Part shown: one piece after another, positions 35,074 to 45,274 of the stretch
Position numbering within the stretch: position 1 is the first letter of the stretch
How the letters are laid out: the number at the start of each line of letters is the position of its first letter
Assembly: GCA_973895155.1 (NCBI GenBank)
Contig: OZ316891.1
Coordinates: forward strand, 9,114,001-9,178,000
DNA from: Marsupella aquatica
Taxonomy: Eukaryota; Marchantiophyta
DNA: 64,000 nt
Direction of reading: 5' to 3'
The notes under the pieces: model-generated
Told to the model about the DNA's origin: nothing
Database searches by the model: none
Seen by the model: only the letters and a program-made list of their open reading frames with translations
Translations under genes and position numbers: made by a program

Positions 35074-38000
35074 TCATTGAGAATCCTCTGATTCCAAATC
35101 ATCTGAGGAATTACTAGGATCGCTACTGGACTCCCTATCAGTCTCCTCAGCCGAACCGTCAACATACTGTGCTACAGTCCCAGCCTCATCATCTATGAAC
35201 TGAGGGCAGTAAAGGGCTTTCCGAACACCCCTCACTGACCGCAGACCTTTCCCCTCCCAAGTCAAAACGACGGGCGCTTCATCAACCTCCTTTGCAGTCT
35301 TTTCAGCATAGCATGGAAGCGCAAATCCCTTCTCAGGGGTCACAAGAAAATGATCCTCGATTTCTTTCCGAAGATGGAATCTCTCCTCCGAAAACCAATC
35401 CGAACGCCTATCACTGAAGAAATCACCAGAATCGGATCAATACTAAACATCCGAAAATTCTACAAACAAAAGAAAAACACCAAATAGGGAGTTCTACATC
35501 AAAGGCTAAGTGCTTTACTCCATCCCGTAATGTTGGCCAATTGTACGGAGCCATTGGAGAACTTCATGGTTACTCTAAAGGGTCCTAACCAGTGAGTGTA
35601 AAGCTTCCCTGGAAACCTACTATACCTACTGTCATAAAGTAACACAAGGTCGAATTCATCCTTCTCGTCTGAAGGTCTTCCCTGATCATCTCCTAGGATG
35701 GTGAACTCATCATCCGACCCTTCATCATTGGGATCATCATTTTTTGGGTCTGCGGCCCCTTTCAACTTCTGGGCATGTCTATCCAACACATTTGCCAAAG
35801 TTCTTTGCGCACACAGATGAAGAATGTCTCGATCTTCAACACCCACAACAAATCTCCCAGCGTATTCCCCAGCGGAAAAAGCACTTCCATCTCCAACAGT
35901 CCAGTCAATGACAATGTCCTTTCGCAAAGTAAGGATCTCCATTACGGCTTGCATGAACCCAACTGACAATCTATTGGAACCTGTGAAAGCCGCCCTGGGA
36001 CTGGGATCAGTTTTTGGGTAGCAAACACTCAACATCGATTTATGGCGGGCATCCTCCGAGGAAGTCATTGGAACATATCCTGTATGTTTCGGGACTTTTG
36101 CCGAGAATTCCACCTTGCAGAAGACATCCATAATGAGAGTAACCACCTGAATTGAAAATGAGAATATGTAAGAAATGGGCACTTTTGGTTAGCAAGCTCG
36201 CTAGCAAAAATTGCACAAAAATATGGAGGATATCTTACCTCGATGTCCATATCTGCCTGATACAAAGGAGATGAAAGCAAAACCGAATACTGCCGAACAT
36301 GTTTAAATTTGTTCTTTTGCTCGACGGCAGAAAAAATTTGCCTCATATGGTTATAGTCAGAGTTGTGAAGAACTGTGACATAACCATCATCGGCAAGCAT
36401 CGGACGCATGACTCCAAAGAAATAATATGGTAATTTCTCACTCCAAACATTCCACTTCGGGACCTCCCGGTCTGTGACGCTTGTTCGATGACCCGTGGGA
36501 AGGAATATGAAACCCAAGTGAGCACCAATTCCAGCGTAATTTTTCCATTCATCATCACGGCGTTTGGGTGTTCGCTCGATTTGCTCATTCCAGACAACCA
36601 CTGATCCGCATCGCCCATCTAGGGAGGTCTTACTTTCCTCTGGCTAATTGAGTTTGCAGTTTCCGTGAGATTGCTCTTTGCCAAGAAATGCCTCTCACCG
36701 TCCTTCTTAAGACCACACATTCGTGCTACTCCTTGCGCGACGCATGCTTCCTCCTCATCCGAGTCGGAGAGAATTTGGACATTGTGCTTCCTCTTTAAAC
36801 GCTTGATTGAACCCAGGTCCACAACAGATTTTGTTGTGACCTCAACATCAGGAGACTTGGGTTCTTCTCCATCATCCGCCCCACTCTTCAAACTGCCAGA
36901 GGCTGCAGCCTTTCTCTTCTCTGAAAAACATGTTAATGTCAGACAGGTGACTGAGACAAAATTACTCCGAATGAGGTATGAAAAAAAGAAGAGAAAAAGA
37001 CTTACTTTGCTTCCCAGACAAGACTGATCCATCTTTGGACGTGTCCTTCACCGGCACCTTCCGAGGTCTCCTCGATCTACTCCGGTCGACAATGGCAGCT
37101 ACACCAAGAACAGCTTTCTCCATTGCCTCACATCCGCCAGCCTCGGCTTCTGCAGGAGCTAATTTGGACTCTGTAATGTACGACTCTGGTATCAAGCCTC
37201 GATTTATCATATGAAATGCTGCCTTCTCTGCTGTGTCAAATGTCACTGCCCATTTGTCTGATTCTAAATACCATGGACAGTGAAGGACTTCCCACTCACT
37301 CATCTTCCTTGGAGCCTCCACTCCCTCACATGGGTACATCGAGTACTCTCCATATTTAACGGAGGTTGGATCCTCTTTTACTCCTGCTATCCAAGGCGAG
37401 AAGCAAGCAGGATAGGACCACCAATATGTTTTGTCAGCAACTTCTCTATCCACAAAAAAACGATACGTATATCTCTTCGCCCTCCTCCGAAAAAGTGAGA
37501 TGTCAATCTTCTCACCCGACTTTGGTGGCCAAATCTGTTTGAAAAAACAAGATTTCACTCTCGTTTGGAAATCTTCAAAGTCCTCCTCTATGTCAAGGAT
37601 CAGCGATGGCTTTGTCTTCTCAGACGAAGTAAGGATCCTTGCATTTGGAACAGTTGGGATCAACTCTGAAATAATCTCAGACATGAGCGAAGAACAAATT
37701 GACTCAACCTGCTCCCATACAGCCCATCGGTGAAGCAAAAGTTTTGTTTCGCTGTCCGAGAATTGACCAGGGTGGAAGTACTTCTTGCGAAGCTCAGGTC
37801 TGCATTGTGCCTCGAGGAGTACACATCTGAGCTGGGGAGTCAACGATGAGACACCCGTAAATAGCCTCGCACGATCGAGACCACATGACACATTACCCCT
37901 TTCTTTATCGTCTGTTCGTTGGGCCTCCTTCCTCTCATGTTCGCAGTAGTTGTGCATCTCAACACACTTCTGGAAAAAGTCACCAAACTCAGGATTCAGG

Positions 38001-39216
38001 AGAGGTCCAATCTTTGGCACCTTCACATTCCAATCTGCCAGTTGCTCCTTCATCATGTCTTTGACTGCCATGTCTTGCGCAGCTTTTGAAAGAGGTTCTC
38101 CTTGCGCTTCTTTCAACTGAAACTTCTTCTTCAAATCTTCCGTCTGCGCTGCAATATTAGCAGCAGACAGAATGTACGTGCAGGCATCGAGTGTCATGTT
38201 CTTCGAATACCAAGCCGGTTTCCTGATATTTGCCATCTTCTGCTGGAAAAGTTTGTAGTTGTCTGCATCGATGATATCTTTGTATACAGAAAGGTCATTA
38301 CTGAGAACCTTGTGGACTCTCTCTGCTTCAAGGACCCAAGAATTCTCAACGTGACATTGAGTCAACCTGAACAAAAGAAACAGGTCAGCGAGATCGCTAA
38401 GAAGAGGAAATGAAAGAATTTTATATACAATTCACAGCTTGAAGGAAAAGAAACAAACCTATTCAGCACATGCATTGCCGACTCAATCTGCACGAATGAG
38501 TTCTTGTCACCCTTGAAAATTCGGCAAACAACTCGAGGATGATATTTGACATCATGGGGATTCTCGTCCGCAAGTTGCATCCATGAGTACAGACGATGAT
38601 TTCCATCAAAAACATAGAACATTTTGTCTTTCAAAATTTTGAAAGCTTCGTGAGAATCACATTCCCTCTCGAATTCTTCATTCTGAAGAATCCACATGTC
38701 ATCCCACGACTCCCGAATCACATCCTCGCACATCTGGACAAGGCCATCTTCGCCGATCATTTGGACGTAAAATCAAGGCGCATCTTCGATGTATCCCAGC
38801 GTCCGGAATTCATTCTTGAGTGTCTCGATCGCAGTCGAGTTTGTTTGCAAGGACCGAACGATCTGCATGTTTCGCATTCTGCAAAGGGGAATCCTCGGAG
38901 GAGCGAGCGGGAATCCAAATTTGTCATTTCCAAAAGGGAAAAGATGGCGATTGATGACAACAGAATAGGGTTCTGAAGCTCCAGGTTGAAACGTAGGATT
39001 CACAACATCTACTTGGTTCACCATCTTGGGCCTCCTCGGTGTTTTCAATCCCGCCTGGAGCGCCTTCTTGTTCACTGTAGACCTGGTCTCCCTTCGGCTT
39101 GACTCGACTGACTTGAACGATCCTATTGATGACAAGCTCTCGGGTGAAGACAATGGCTCCATCAGGGGGTCCGTGAAGTGATAAGGGTATGAACAGGTCA
39201 AGGTCGAGGGTGACAC
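35074..39216 (-). CDS. ParB-like / DNA-methyltransferase-like / GPY-F chimeric protein
   Basis: Spliced minus-strand gene, phases consistent across exons 38459-39216, 37006-38366, 36699-36920, 36239-36639 and about 35500-36146; a final exon about 35074-35413 (acidic tail) joins by an unresolved junction. The product is roughly 1,200 residues. Exon 1 has a ParB/Srx-like pattern: PLAPPRIPLCRMRNMQIVR, a helix LKNEFRTLGYIED, then FYVFDGNHRLYSW with the GxHR core (38593-38604). Exon 2 is a 450-residue unclassified segment. Exon 3 is basic and acidic. Exons 4-5 look like a beta-class amino-methyltransferase: a region around GFIFLPTGH where a DPPY motif would be expected, then VMRPMLADDGYVTVLH, then motif I DWTVGDGS...GRFVVGVE (35835-35906). 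A GPY/F-like module FPGKL..WLGPF (35523-35651) follows. One in-frame TGA lies at 38773-38775. The true start may instead be upstream, near 39352 in another frame. Confidence 0.55.
36188..36205. repeat. element palindrome in intron of chimeric gene
   Basis: GTTAGCAAGCTCGCTAGC, a slightly degenerate CTAGCGA-NN-TCGCTAG site inside the intron 36147-36238. Confidence 0.65.
38385..38400. repeat. element palindrome in intron of chimeric gene
   Basis: TCAGCGAGATCGCTAA, inner arms AGCGA/TCGCT with spacer GA, within the intron 38367-38458. Confidence 0.65.
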
Positions 39217-39225
39217 GCTTTACAA

Positions 39226-39800
39226 ACATAAAAAACCCAAGAATCGATCTTCCAATCAAAGACAGAATCATACCCTCGTCTGTTGCTTTCACCTGAATGC
39301 TGCGCCCGGTCGTGAAAAGAGATACAAATATTCTGTACGACTCTTCTCGCAATCATTTTTCAGACACCGTCAGGTATACATGTACTTTCAGAAATACGAA
39401 CCACCGAACTCACGACTGAAAGAAAAGTATCTAATGACAAAGAGACAGGTGTCCGGTACTGTACCGTACCGTTGACATATAGGTACCCGTTGACCAATTC
39501 CAACGGATATAAACGGTCACAATGGTCTCTTATGAGGAATACTAAATACATGAACTCATGAAGGGTGTTTTGTAAGGATTTGAAACAATTTTACTTGGTT
39601 CATTGAGCTAGCGAGATCGCTAGCTTGATCATTCCGCAAATAGTGTCATATAAGACAAAATAACGGTCAGATAACGGGAATAAGAGGCATTTATTAAATA
39701 AATACGTTGAGTCCAACACCTACACAAGCACGTTTCCTCATATGTATTTGGAGAAAGAAGAGAGCGAAGTATCTCACATTGGGGATTTCTGTAGACTGTA
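39226..39800. promoter_or_regulatory. divergent promoter region of the MULE genes
   Basis: Non-coding DNA between the start of the minus-strand chimeric gene and the transposase ATG. It contains a palindromic element site (39606-39625) and an A/T-rich TATA-like run at about 39688-39703 upstream of the transposase. A minus-strand frame open to 39352 overlaps the left part and may be real 5' coding sequence. Confidence 0.5.
39606..39625. repeat. element palindrome in divergent promoter
   Basis: Perfect 9-bp arms AGCTAGCGA and TCGCTAGCT around spacer GA, between the two divergent genes. Confidence 0.8.
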
Positions 39801-42800
39801 ATGTCCAAAACTTCTAGCATGTCTTCATTGGGATCGAAGGTTGTGATCGAGAGAAAGACTATGGGTGATGTTGTTGTTCTGAATGTTCCGAAGAATACTA
39901 TTATCTCTGTCAAGGAGTCTTTTCTCTCATCGAGGTTTGGGCTTTTGAAAGATGATTTCATCTGGAAGTTGTTCGTTCTTTACTCTCGGGATGGATCCAG
40001 AAGTCACGAGGTGTTGGATAATGGTTCAGGAATATTGCCAGAAAGAGCTTGGGACCTGAAGTGTGGTTCAGATGTAGAGCTAGTCTCATGTAAGGATGAC
40101 ATTGCACATATCAATGTTTCCGATCCAGAATCCCCGACACGCCCGTCACCTGCAGTACCAGAAATTATTGACATATCCCCTGAGAGTGTGGGTAGGGATC
40201 TCTCTTCTGTGTCGACAAAGTCTTCTGAGAAATCCATTTTTGAAGCAGTGAGTCAAAACGAGTTTCAATCTCAGCCAGTTCTTTATCGAGTTAGTGCATA
40301 TGATGCCTTTCTCAATATTACTGGGTCAAGCGAGTTGGCAAATTTCCGCAGGGGAAACGATTGGAAGGAGATTCAAGTGCAGACTTTGCCCACTTCATAC
40401 AACGGAAACTGCGTTTTTGAGCTTCCTCCGGTCGAAGGTCAATTTCGTCGAGGATATGGTCTTCAGGACATGGATAGGGATAATGACGGCTATCCATGGA
40501 CGAGACTTCTCACAACTTCAGCTAATCTCAAACCTCGCAATCACTGGTCTGTGTCAAAAGTCAGATGTGCCGGTGTACTTGAATGCCAAAATCTAGTCTG
40601 TAGAAAGTTGAAGCACACCGGTTCAAAAAATGACTCTTCTTTCCGAGGAAAGGGACAATTTACTGAGCCGTTTCATCTTGGTGAGCTTGTGGAGGAAGGA
40701 GGGTTGGTGTGCGGATTCTGTGAAGAGAGGCCTCTCTGCATCCGTGAATGTCCGGCTAAGCTTTTGTACGTCTATCCTAAGCCGTCTCTTGAGTCAAATG
40801 TTGCGAAACATATGTCTCGATTGGCTGTTCACATGGGTTTCCATGACCACGTTGTTTGGAAGGGGAAATCTTGATTGGCAAAAAAACAGGCGGAGGAGAT
40901 AGTTTCTGGTGTTCATAAAGCGAATCCCGTGTGTACGCCAGGGCGTGTTCTTAACAAGTGTATAGGAAACCTGGTTTCTCTTTTGCATCCAGAGTCTTCT
41001 TCAGAACTATCAAAAGAAGAAGAGAGAGAAATTTGGGAATCGATGAAGGTTGTGTCCACTGTTGAGAAATTCCAGGCCATATTCCGGAGCGTGAAAATGG
41101 ATAACCCAAAAAAAGGTGAGTTGGATTCTCTTCGTGAGATGCAAGCACGGAATAATTTTCCTTACGTTCAGAGGTACCTTTTCCCTGGGCAGGGGAGCAA
41201 GACCGATAGGGCTCATGTCTTCAAAATGAGTACAAATGGGCCCGGTTCTGGTGTCGATATTCTCAGGCAGATGAAGAGTGGAGGTGAGCTGGAAGGAGCA
41301 TGGGTCAGTTCTGATGTAATGCGGAGAATAAGCACTGGGTGGCTGACTTTTAGCGCCCATGTGTACGACCATAATTACAGGTCCCTTTGTACCATCTTCA
41401 CTTGTGAGCTCCGTGCGGAGGACTCCTTATCTCTTGAAACCGCATGGAGATATATGATTGAAGTTGCCTCTGATCATGATGTGCATGACCCACTCATTGG
41501 AGGATTTATTGTCGATAATGCCGAGGCTGGATGGATCGCCATTCGAAATGTTTTTTTTGGAGGTGTCCGTCACCCACAGAAGGAGCACAGTGATGCCTTT
41601 CACTTTGCTCAATCTCTTCGTCGTCACACATTGGAGGGTATTTGGGAAGATTGCCATCGAGAGCACTATAAACTGTGGGAAAGGCTGAGAACAGCACCAA
41701 CATATGTTCAGGCCTACCGTGTTGCTGACGAAATCCATCCTTGGTGGAAGGAAGGAAACTGCTATGCTGGGAAATTGAAGTCTCTCCAAGGATGGTTATC
41801 TTGGTGGGTCATGAGGTGGAGGCAGTGGGGGAACTTCATCCGCGTTGTAAGTGTCCAATTTCATTTCTCTTTGACGTCATTGTTTTTGCTAGCGACCTCG
41901 CTAGCATATCAGGTCTGACTGGGGACTACTATTTCGCAGACGCAAACCGCAATGGAGTCAGCCTTGATGCCAAATTGTACTGGAGCGGAATCAGTCCATG
42001 CATCTATGAGATCCTGCCAAATGAAGAAACTAGTGGGATTGATTGAAGCATGTGAGGTGGACCAGAATCGTGCTGCGGGGCAAATTGCTGCTTTTACTGC
42101 CTACAGTGAAGGTGTTCACAGAGGCCAGGGGCCGACCATTTTTGAATCAGCATATAGGAACGCCGATGCTATGGGATCCATGGATGCTTACGAAAAGGCA
42201 ACAAATCTTTTGCTTGAGTCTTCAGCTAAGTATGAATTCTATAGAACAGTTCCATTACATGGCGATCTCCGAACAACATCCACGAAGAGGAAAGGGAAAG
42301 CTTCAGCTGTAATCCACGAGAATGACTCCCACAGACATGACAAGGTGTCACGCACAACAGCTTCTCCTTCAGGACTAAAAAGGCGTAATCTCTATCCTGA
42401 ATTTTGCTTTGTCAATGTTTTGGAGACTTCTGCGGACCCAGAAGTAGCAAATAATACAACTTTGGCAACACCTGTCGGAGGTTGTTCTGCTGGAGTTATC
42501 CATATTTCAGATGATGATGGTGATGATGCAAGTCGTAATGTCAATGATACCGTGAAGATGGGGACTCAACCTTCGTGTGATGTCGGGGATGACCATCGGG
42601 ATGCTCCCCAAAGGATCCCTTCCATCCGAGAGGTTGATGTTCCTTGTGGGACCTGGCATCTCAGGCGGAGCGGTAGAGGTGTTGGACCTGTTTGCAACGG
42701 GTCGGTTGACCGAAGCGTTTTTGGAAGAGATGAATGTAGAAATATCATCAAGGAGACTGGATGTAAGTCCGCGCAAGGGGGAATTGTTGGAGTCGCCATT

Positions 42801-43514
42801 CACGGGTTGTGATTATCGTCTCCACATCGCCAGTTGTTGTACTTCTATCCTAATAATAAGTGTCACAAGAGCCGAGGACGCAGAACTCTAGCTCAACTAC
42901 CCCCCCCACCCGAGTCGCTCAAGGTTCAGCGTGGGACTTGCCTCTCCCATCCCGAGATAGAGTTTCTGCTGGGATTAGGATTCCAGATCAGTGGACTCTC
43001 CTATGTGGATGCAAATCAAGTTGGAGAGTTCCCGTCCCCCAATCGGGTCAACCTACGAATTGATGTTAACTCATTCCCCGAACGAATTGATCTAACTAAT
43101 GTGGACCGTCGGTTGAAAACCCAAAATGGTAAGGGTGCACGACAGCGTTTAAGCAATACTCCAGAGTTGCTCAAGCGCATCGTTTCCGCTACACAAGAAT
43201 ACATGAGAGTTGTCGGAAATGAGAAGGTAACTACCGGAAATGGATGGGGTTGGAGATACTTGATCGCCACTCACGAGACTGATTCACAAGTTCTGCACAC
43301 ATATTGGGTGCAAATCTGTTGTTTCCCTTCGTGTTCTTGTGAAGACTTTTATAAGAGGCATACACGAGGGAAACCATACATGTCTTGTAAACATCTGCTG
43401 TGGGTGTATTTAAACAAGTTTTCACTCAACCTAGAGAAGGATGACCTTGTCAAACAGCCAATTCTGACTGTTGGGGAAGTGAAGAGTTTAATTCCGTTAC
43501 AGATAGGGGACTAG
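39801..43514 (+). CDS. MULE transposase with GCM-like and SWIM zinc fingers
   Basis: Exon 1 39801-41846, intron 41847-41939, exon 2 from 41940, intron 42763-42869, exon 42870-43514 (stop). A frame change near 42560-42670 is either a further small intron or a frameshift. Residues about 246-350 hold a GCM/WRKY-GCM1-like zinc finger: RCAGVLEC (Cys256, Cys262), Cys267, CGFC (Cys304, Cys307), Cys317 and GFHDH (His348, His350). The DDE core follows: HVYDHNYRS (Asp, codon 41367), GGFIVDNAEAGW (Asp, codon 41514), HSDAFHFAQSL, then WVMRWRQWG across the intron to CTGAES (Glu, codon 41988). The last exon has a SWIM finger: CSCEDF...SCKHLLW (CxC...CxH). A TGA interrupts exon 1 at 40872-40874. Transposition of the element is its expected role. 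Confidence 0.75.
41887..41906. repeat. element palindrome in transposase intron
   Basis: Perfect 9-bp arms TGCTAGCGA and TCGCTAGCA around spacer CC, inside the intron 41847-41939. Confidence 0.8.
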
Positions 43515-43665
43515 TTGTTTATTGGAGATGCTAATTATAGGGTGGTGGGATGGATTACTCGAGTTCGTGGTTTCACAAATATCAATCTGTTTTCACCGAG
43601 TAAATCATAATGTTAGCAAGGTCCATAATTGTAACTTTTATGGTGTTTGAGTTTGTTGTTTAAGG

Positions 43666-43681
43666 TTAGCGATCTCTCTAG
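43666..43681. repeat. degenerate element palindrome after transposase
   Basis: TTAGCGATCTCTCTAG, one arm mutated, 150 bp downstream of the transposase stop. Confidence 0.55.
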
Positions 43682-43794
43682 TCTTAGGAAGTCAGCTGCA
43701 TCCTGACAGAAACATCCTACTTTCAGACGTGTTAACCTATCGACAAGTTTCTATAGAGTTCACGGTTTGATCATTAAAATGACGCCAGTTTTTG

Positions 43795-43812
43795 GCTAGC
43801 GAGATCGCTAGT
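43795..43812. repeat. element palindrome, right arm
   Basis: GCTAGCGAGATCGCTAGT: arms CTAGCGA/TCGCTAG with spacer GA. Confidence 0.75.
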
Positions 43813-43935
43813 CTGATCAACGGAATTTAGGACAGGATGTGACATGATGTTTAGGGTTTAGGGAGGGAAGTTTTCCCTGAAGTTGTTGTGGTAATACTCG
43901 ATCGAATTGATTATCGAAGATGAACACAGTTCTAT

Positions 43936-43953
43936 ACTAGCGATATCGCTAGT
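43936..43953. repeat. element palindrome, right arm
   Basis: ACTAGCGATATCGCTAGT, a perfect 18-bp palindrome of the same family. Confidence 0.8.
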
Positions 43954-44136
43954 CTGGGAAGGGTCCAACTGTGACTTCAAAATAAAAGTACTATGTACAA
44001 AATGGCATCCAGAGAAACACATAGAAATGAAAGGACCACCCAAACTTTACTTCTCATACATATTGAAAGTACATGAGGACATGTGGTTTGCTTGTAACTG
44101 CAAAAATTTCAGTAAATCCACAACTTGACTCTACCC

Positions 44137-44565
44137 TCAGGGGCTGGACGCCTTCCATGCATCGGAGTCAGTGTCTGACTCAGAATCGTAATCCGAAGAG
44201 GCGAGGCGTTCCTTGGTCCAGTAGTCATAGATCTCCCTCTCAATCCAATACTGCTCCTCTTCTGCGAGCCTCTTCCTCTTCGATACAACCTCACGCTGTG
44301 TGGTATCCACCTTTGGCTTCGGTGGAGACTTCGCTGCTGGAATTAACTTTGGAGGAGTAGGTGTTCTCCTCAATGATGAGGATGATCCAACAGATTGACC
44401 GAGTTCGGTTGGGACACTGCTGCCTGCGGAGACCTTCACAGTCTCTGCATCGGGTTTCTGCTTCGGAGGAGAGTCATCTTCAAGCGGGCCGTCTGTCGCC
44501 GGGTTGTAACGACGGATCTCAAGTCGCCATTTCCCCTGAGGAGGATTGCTTGGAACACCAGACAT
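44137..44565 (-). CDS. small Pro/Ser-rich MULE accessory protein
   Basis: Intact 142-residue frame with ATG, inside the right arm of the MULE and convergent with the transposase gene. N-terminus MSGVPSNPPQGKWRLEIRRY, a low-complexity Pro/Ser/Lys middle, a basic-helical segment (VSKRKRLAEEEQYWIEREI) and an acidic Ser/Asp tail (SSDYDSESDTDSDAW). No family recognised. The acidic tail resembles that of the chimeric gene's last exon in composition only. It could be a DNA- or chromatin-binding accessory factor; that is inference from charge alone. Confidence 0.45.
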   Translation of the reverse strand: MSGVPSNPPQGKWRLEIRRYNPATDGPLEDDSPPKQKPDAETVKVSAGSSVPTELGQSVGSSSSLRRTPTPPKLIPAAKSPPKPKVDTTQREVVSKRKRLAEEEQYWIEREIYDYWTKERLASSDYDSESDTDSDAWKASSP

Positions 44566-45107
44566 TTCTCTGCACTTACGAAACCCAAACAGTGATTAAA
44601 GAGAACGAGATTCAACAAATGGAAACACTATTCACGATGAAATACGATGAATATCATGCCTTGTCGGAGAGTTCTTCCCTTAAAACAGCTCAGAGCATAG
44701 ACCCGTGCTTACTTGAACTAGATCTGGAGAGTGTTGAGAACTTGGAACACTGATAGCAGTTCCGAATGAAGGAGATCAAGTCGGACGCGGTGGAAGTGAT
44801 CGGGAGAATGATTTGGAAGACTGGTGCTTTTTGGGCTAGCGGATTTGTTTAAGTGGACGGTTCGACGCCTTGGATTCGCGTCTGGTTCGAACGGTAAGTG
44901 TCCCATTCACTTGAAAGTGACTTAATTAGTGTCCAAACGGCCTTAATCCTCCTTTCCTCGGCAGTAATGACACGTTGATTCTTTTCACGCGGGAATCGCG
45001 CAGTACTTTTTTGTTATTACTCTTCCTCGGGTGGGAATTTTCACATGTGGAAGCCTGTACGTGGAGACCGTACCTCGTATGAGTGGCTCAATGTGTTGGC
45101 ATCATTA

Positions 45108-45127
45108 GACTAGCGATTTCGCTGGCC
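45108..45127. repeat. element palindrome near right end
   Basis: GACTAGCGATTTCGCTGGCC: arms CTAGCGA/TCGCTGG with spacer TT and one arm mismatch. Half-sites are also at 44835-44842 and 45219-45228. Confidence 0.65.
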
Positions 45128-45274
45128 TGAAGATATGTCATTTTGATCTATTGCGTTCACGGGACTAGAATCGTCCATGGGTAGCCGTATATATTTATTG
45201 ATCGAACAGGGTCTCCATGCTAGCGAGGAATATTCCAGACCTTTTTTGGGCCCCAATACAAGGTGACATCTTGC

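Noticed and set aside
36619-36634. A 15-bp intron between exons 3 and 4 of the chimeric MULE gene
   Set aside because: Too short to be spliced. A donor at 36698 and acceptor at 36640 (59 bp) keep the phase and join both coding frames.
39226-39352. Minus-strand frame 38924-39352 as the main N-terminus of the chimeric gene
   Set aside because: It does not continue into the ParB-like frame without an unseen splice; the frame from 39216 does. Kept only as a possible alternative start.
40872-40874. In-frame TGA as a selenocysteine or read-through codon
   Set aside because: No obvious stem-loop element was found downstream, land plants lack selenoprotein machinery, and a CGA-to-TGA change explains it more simply.
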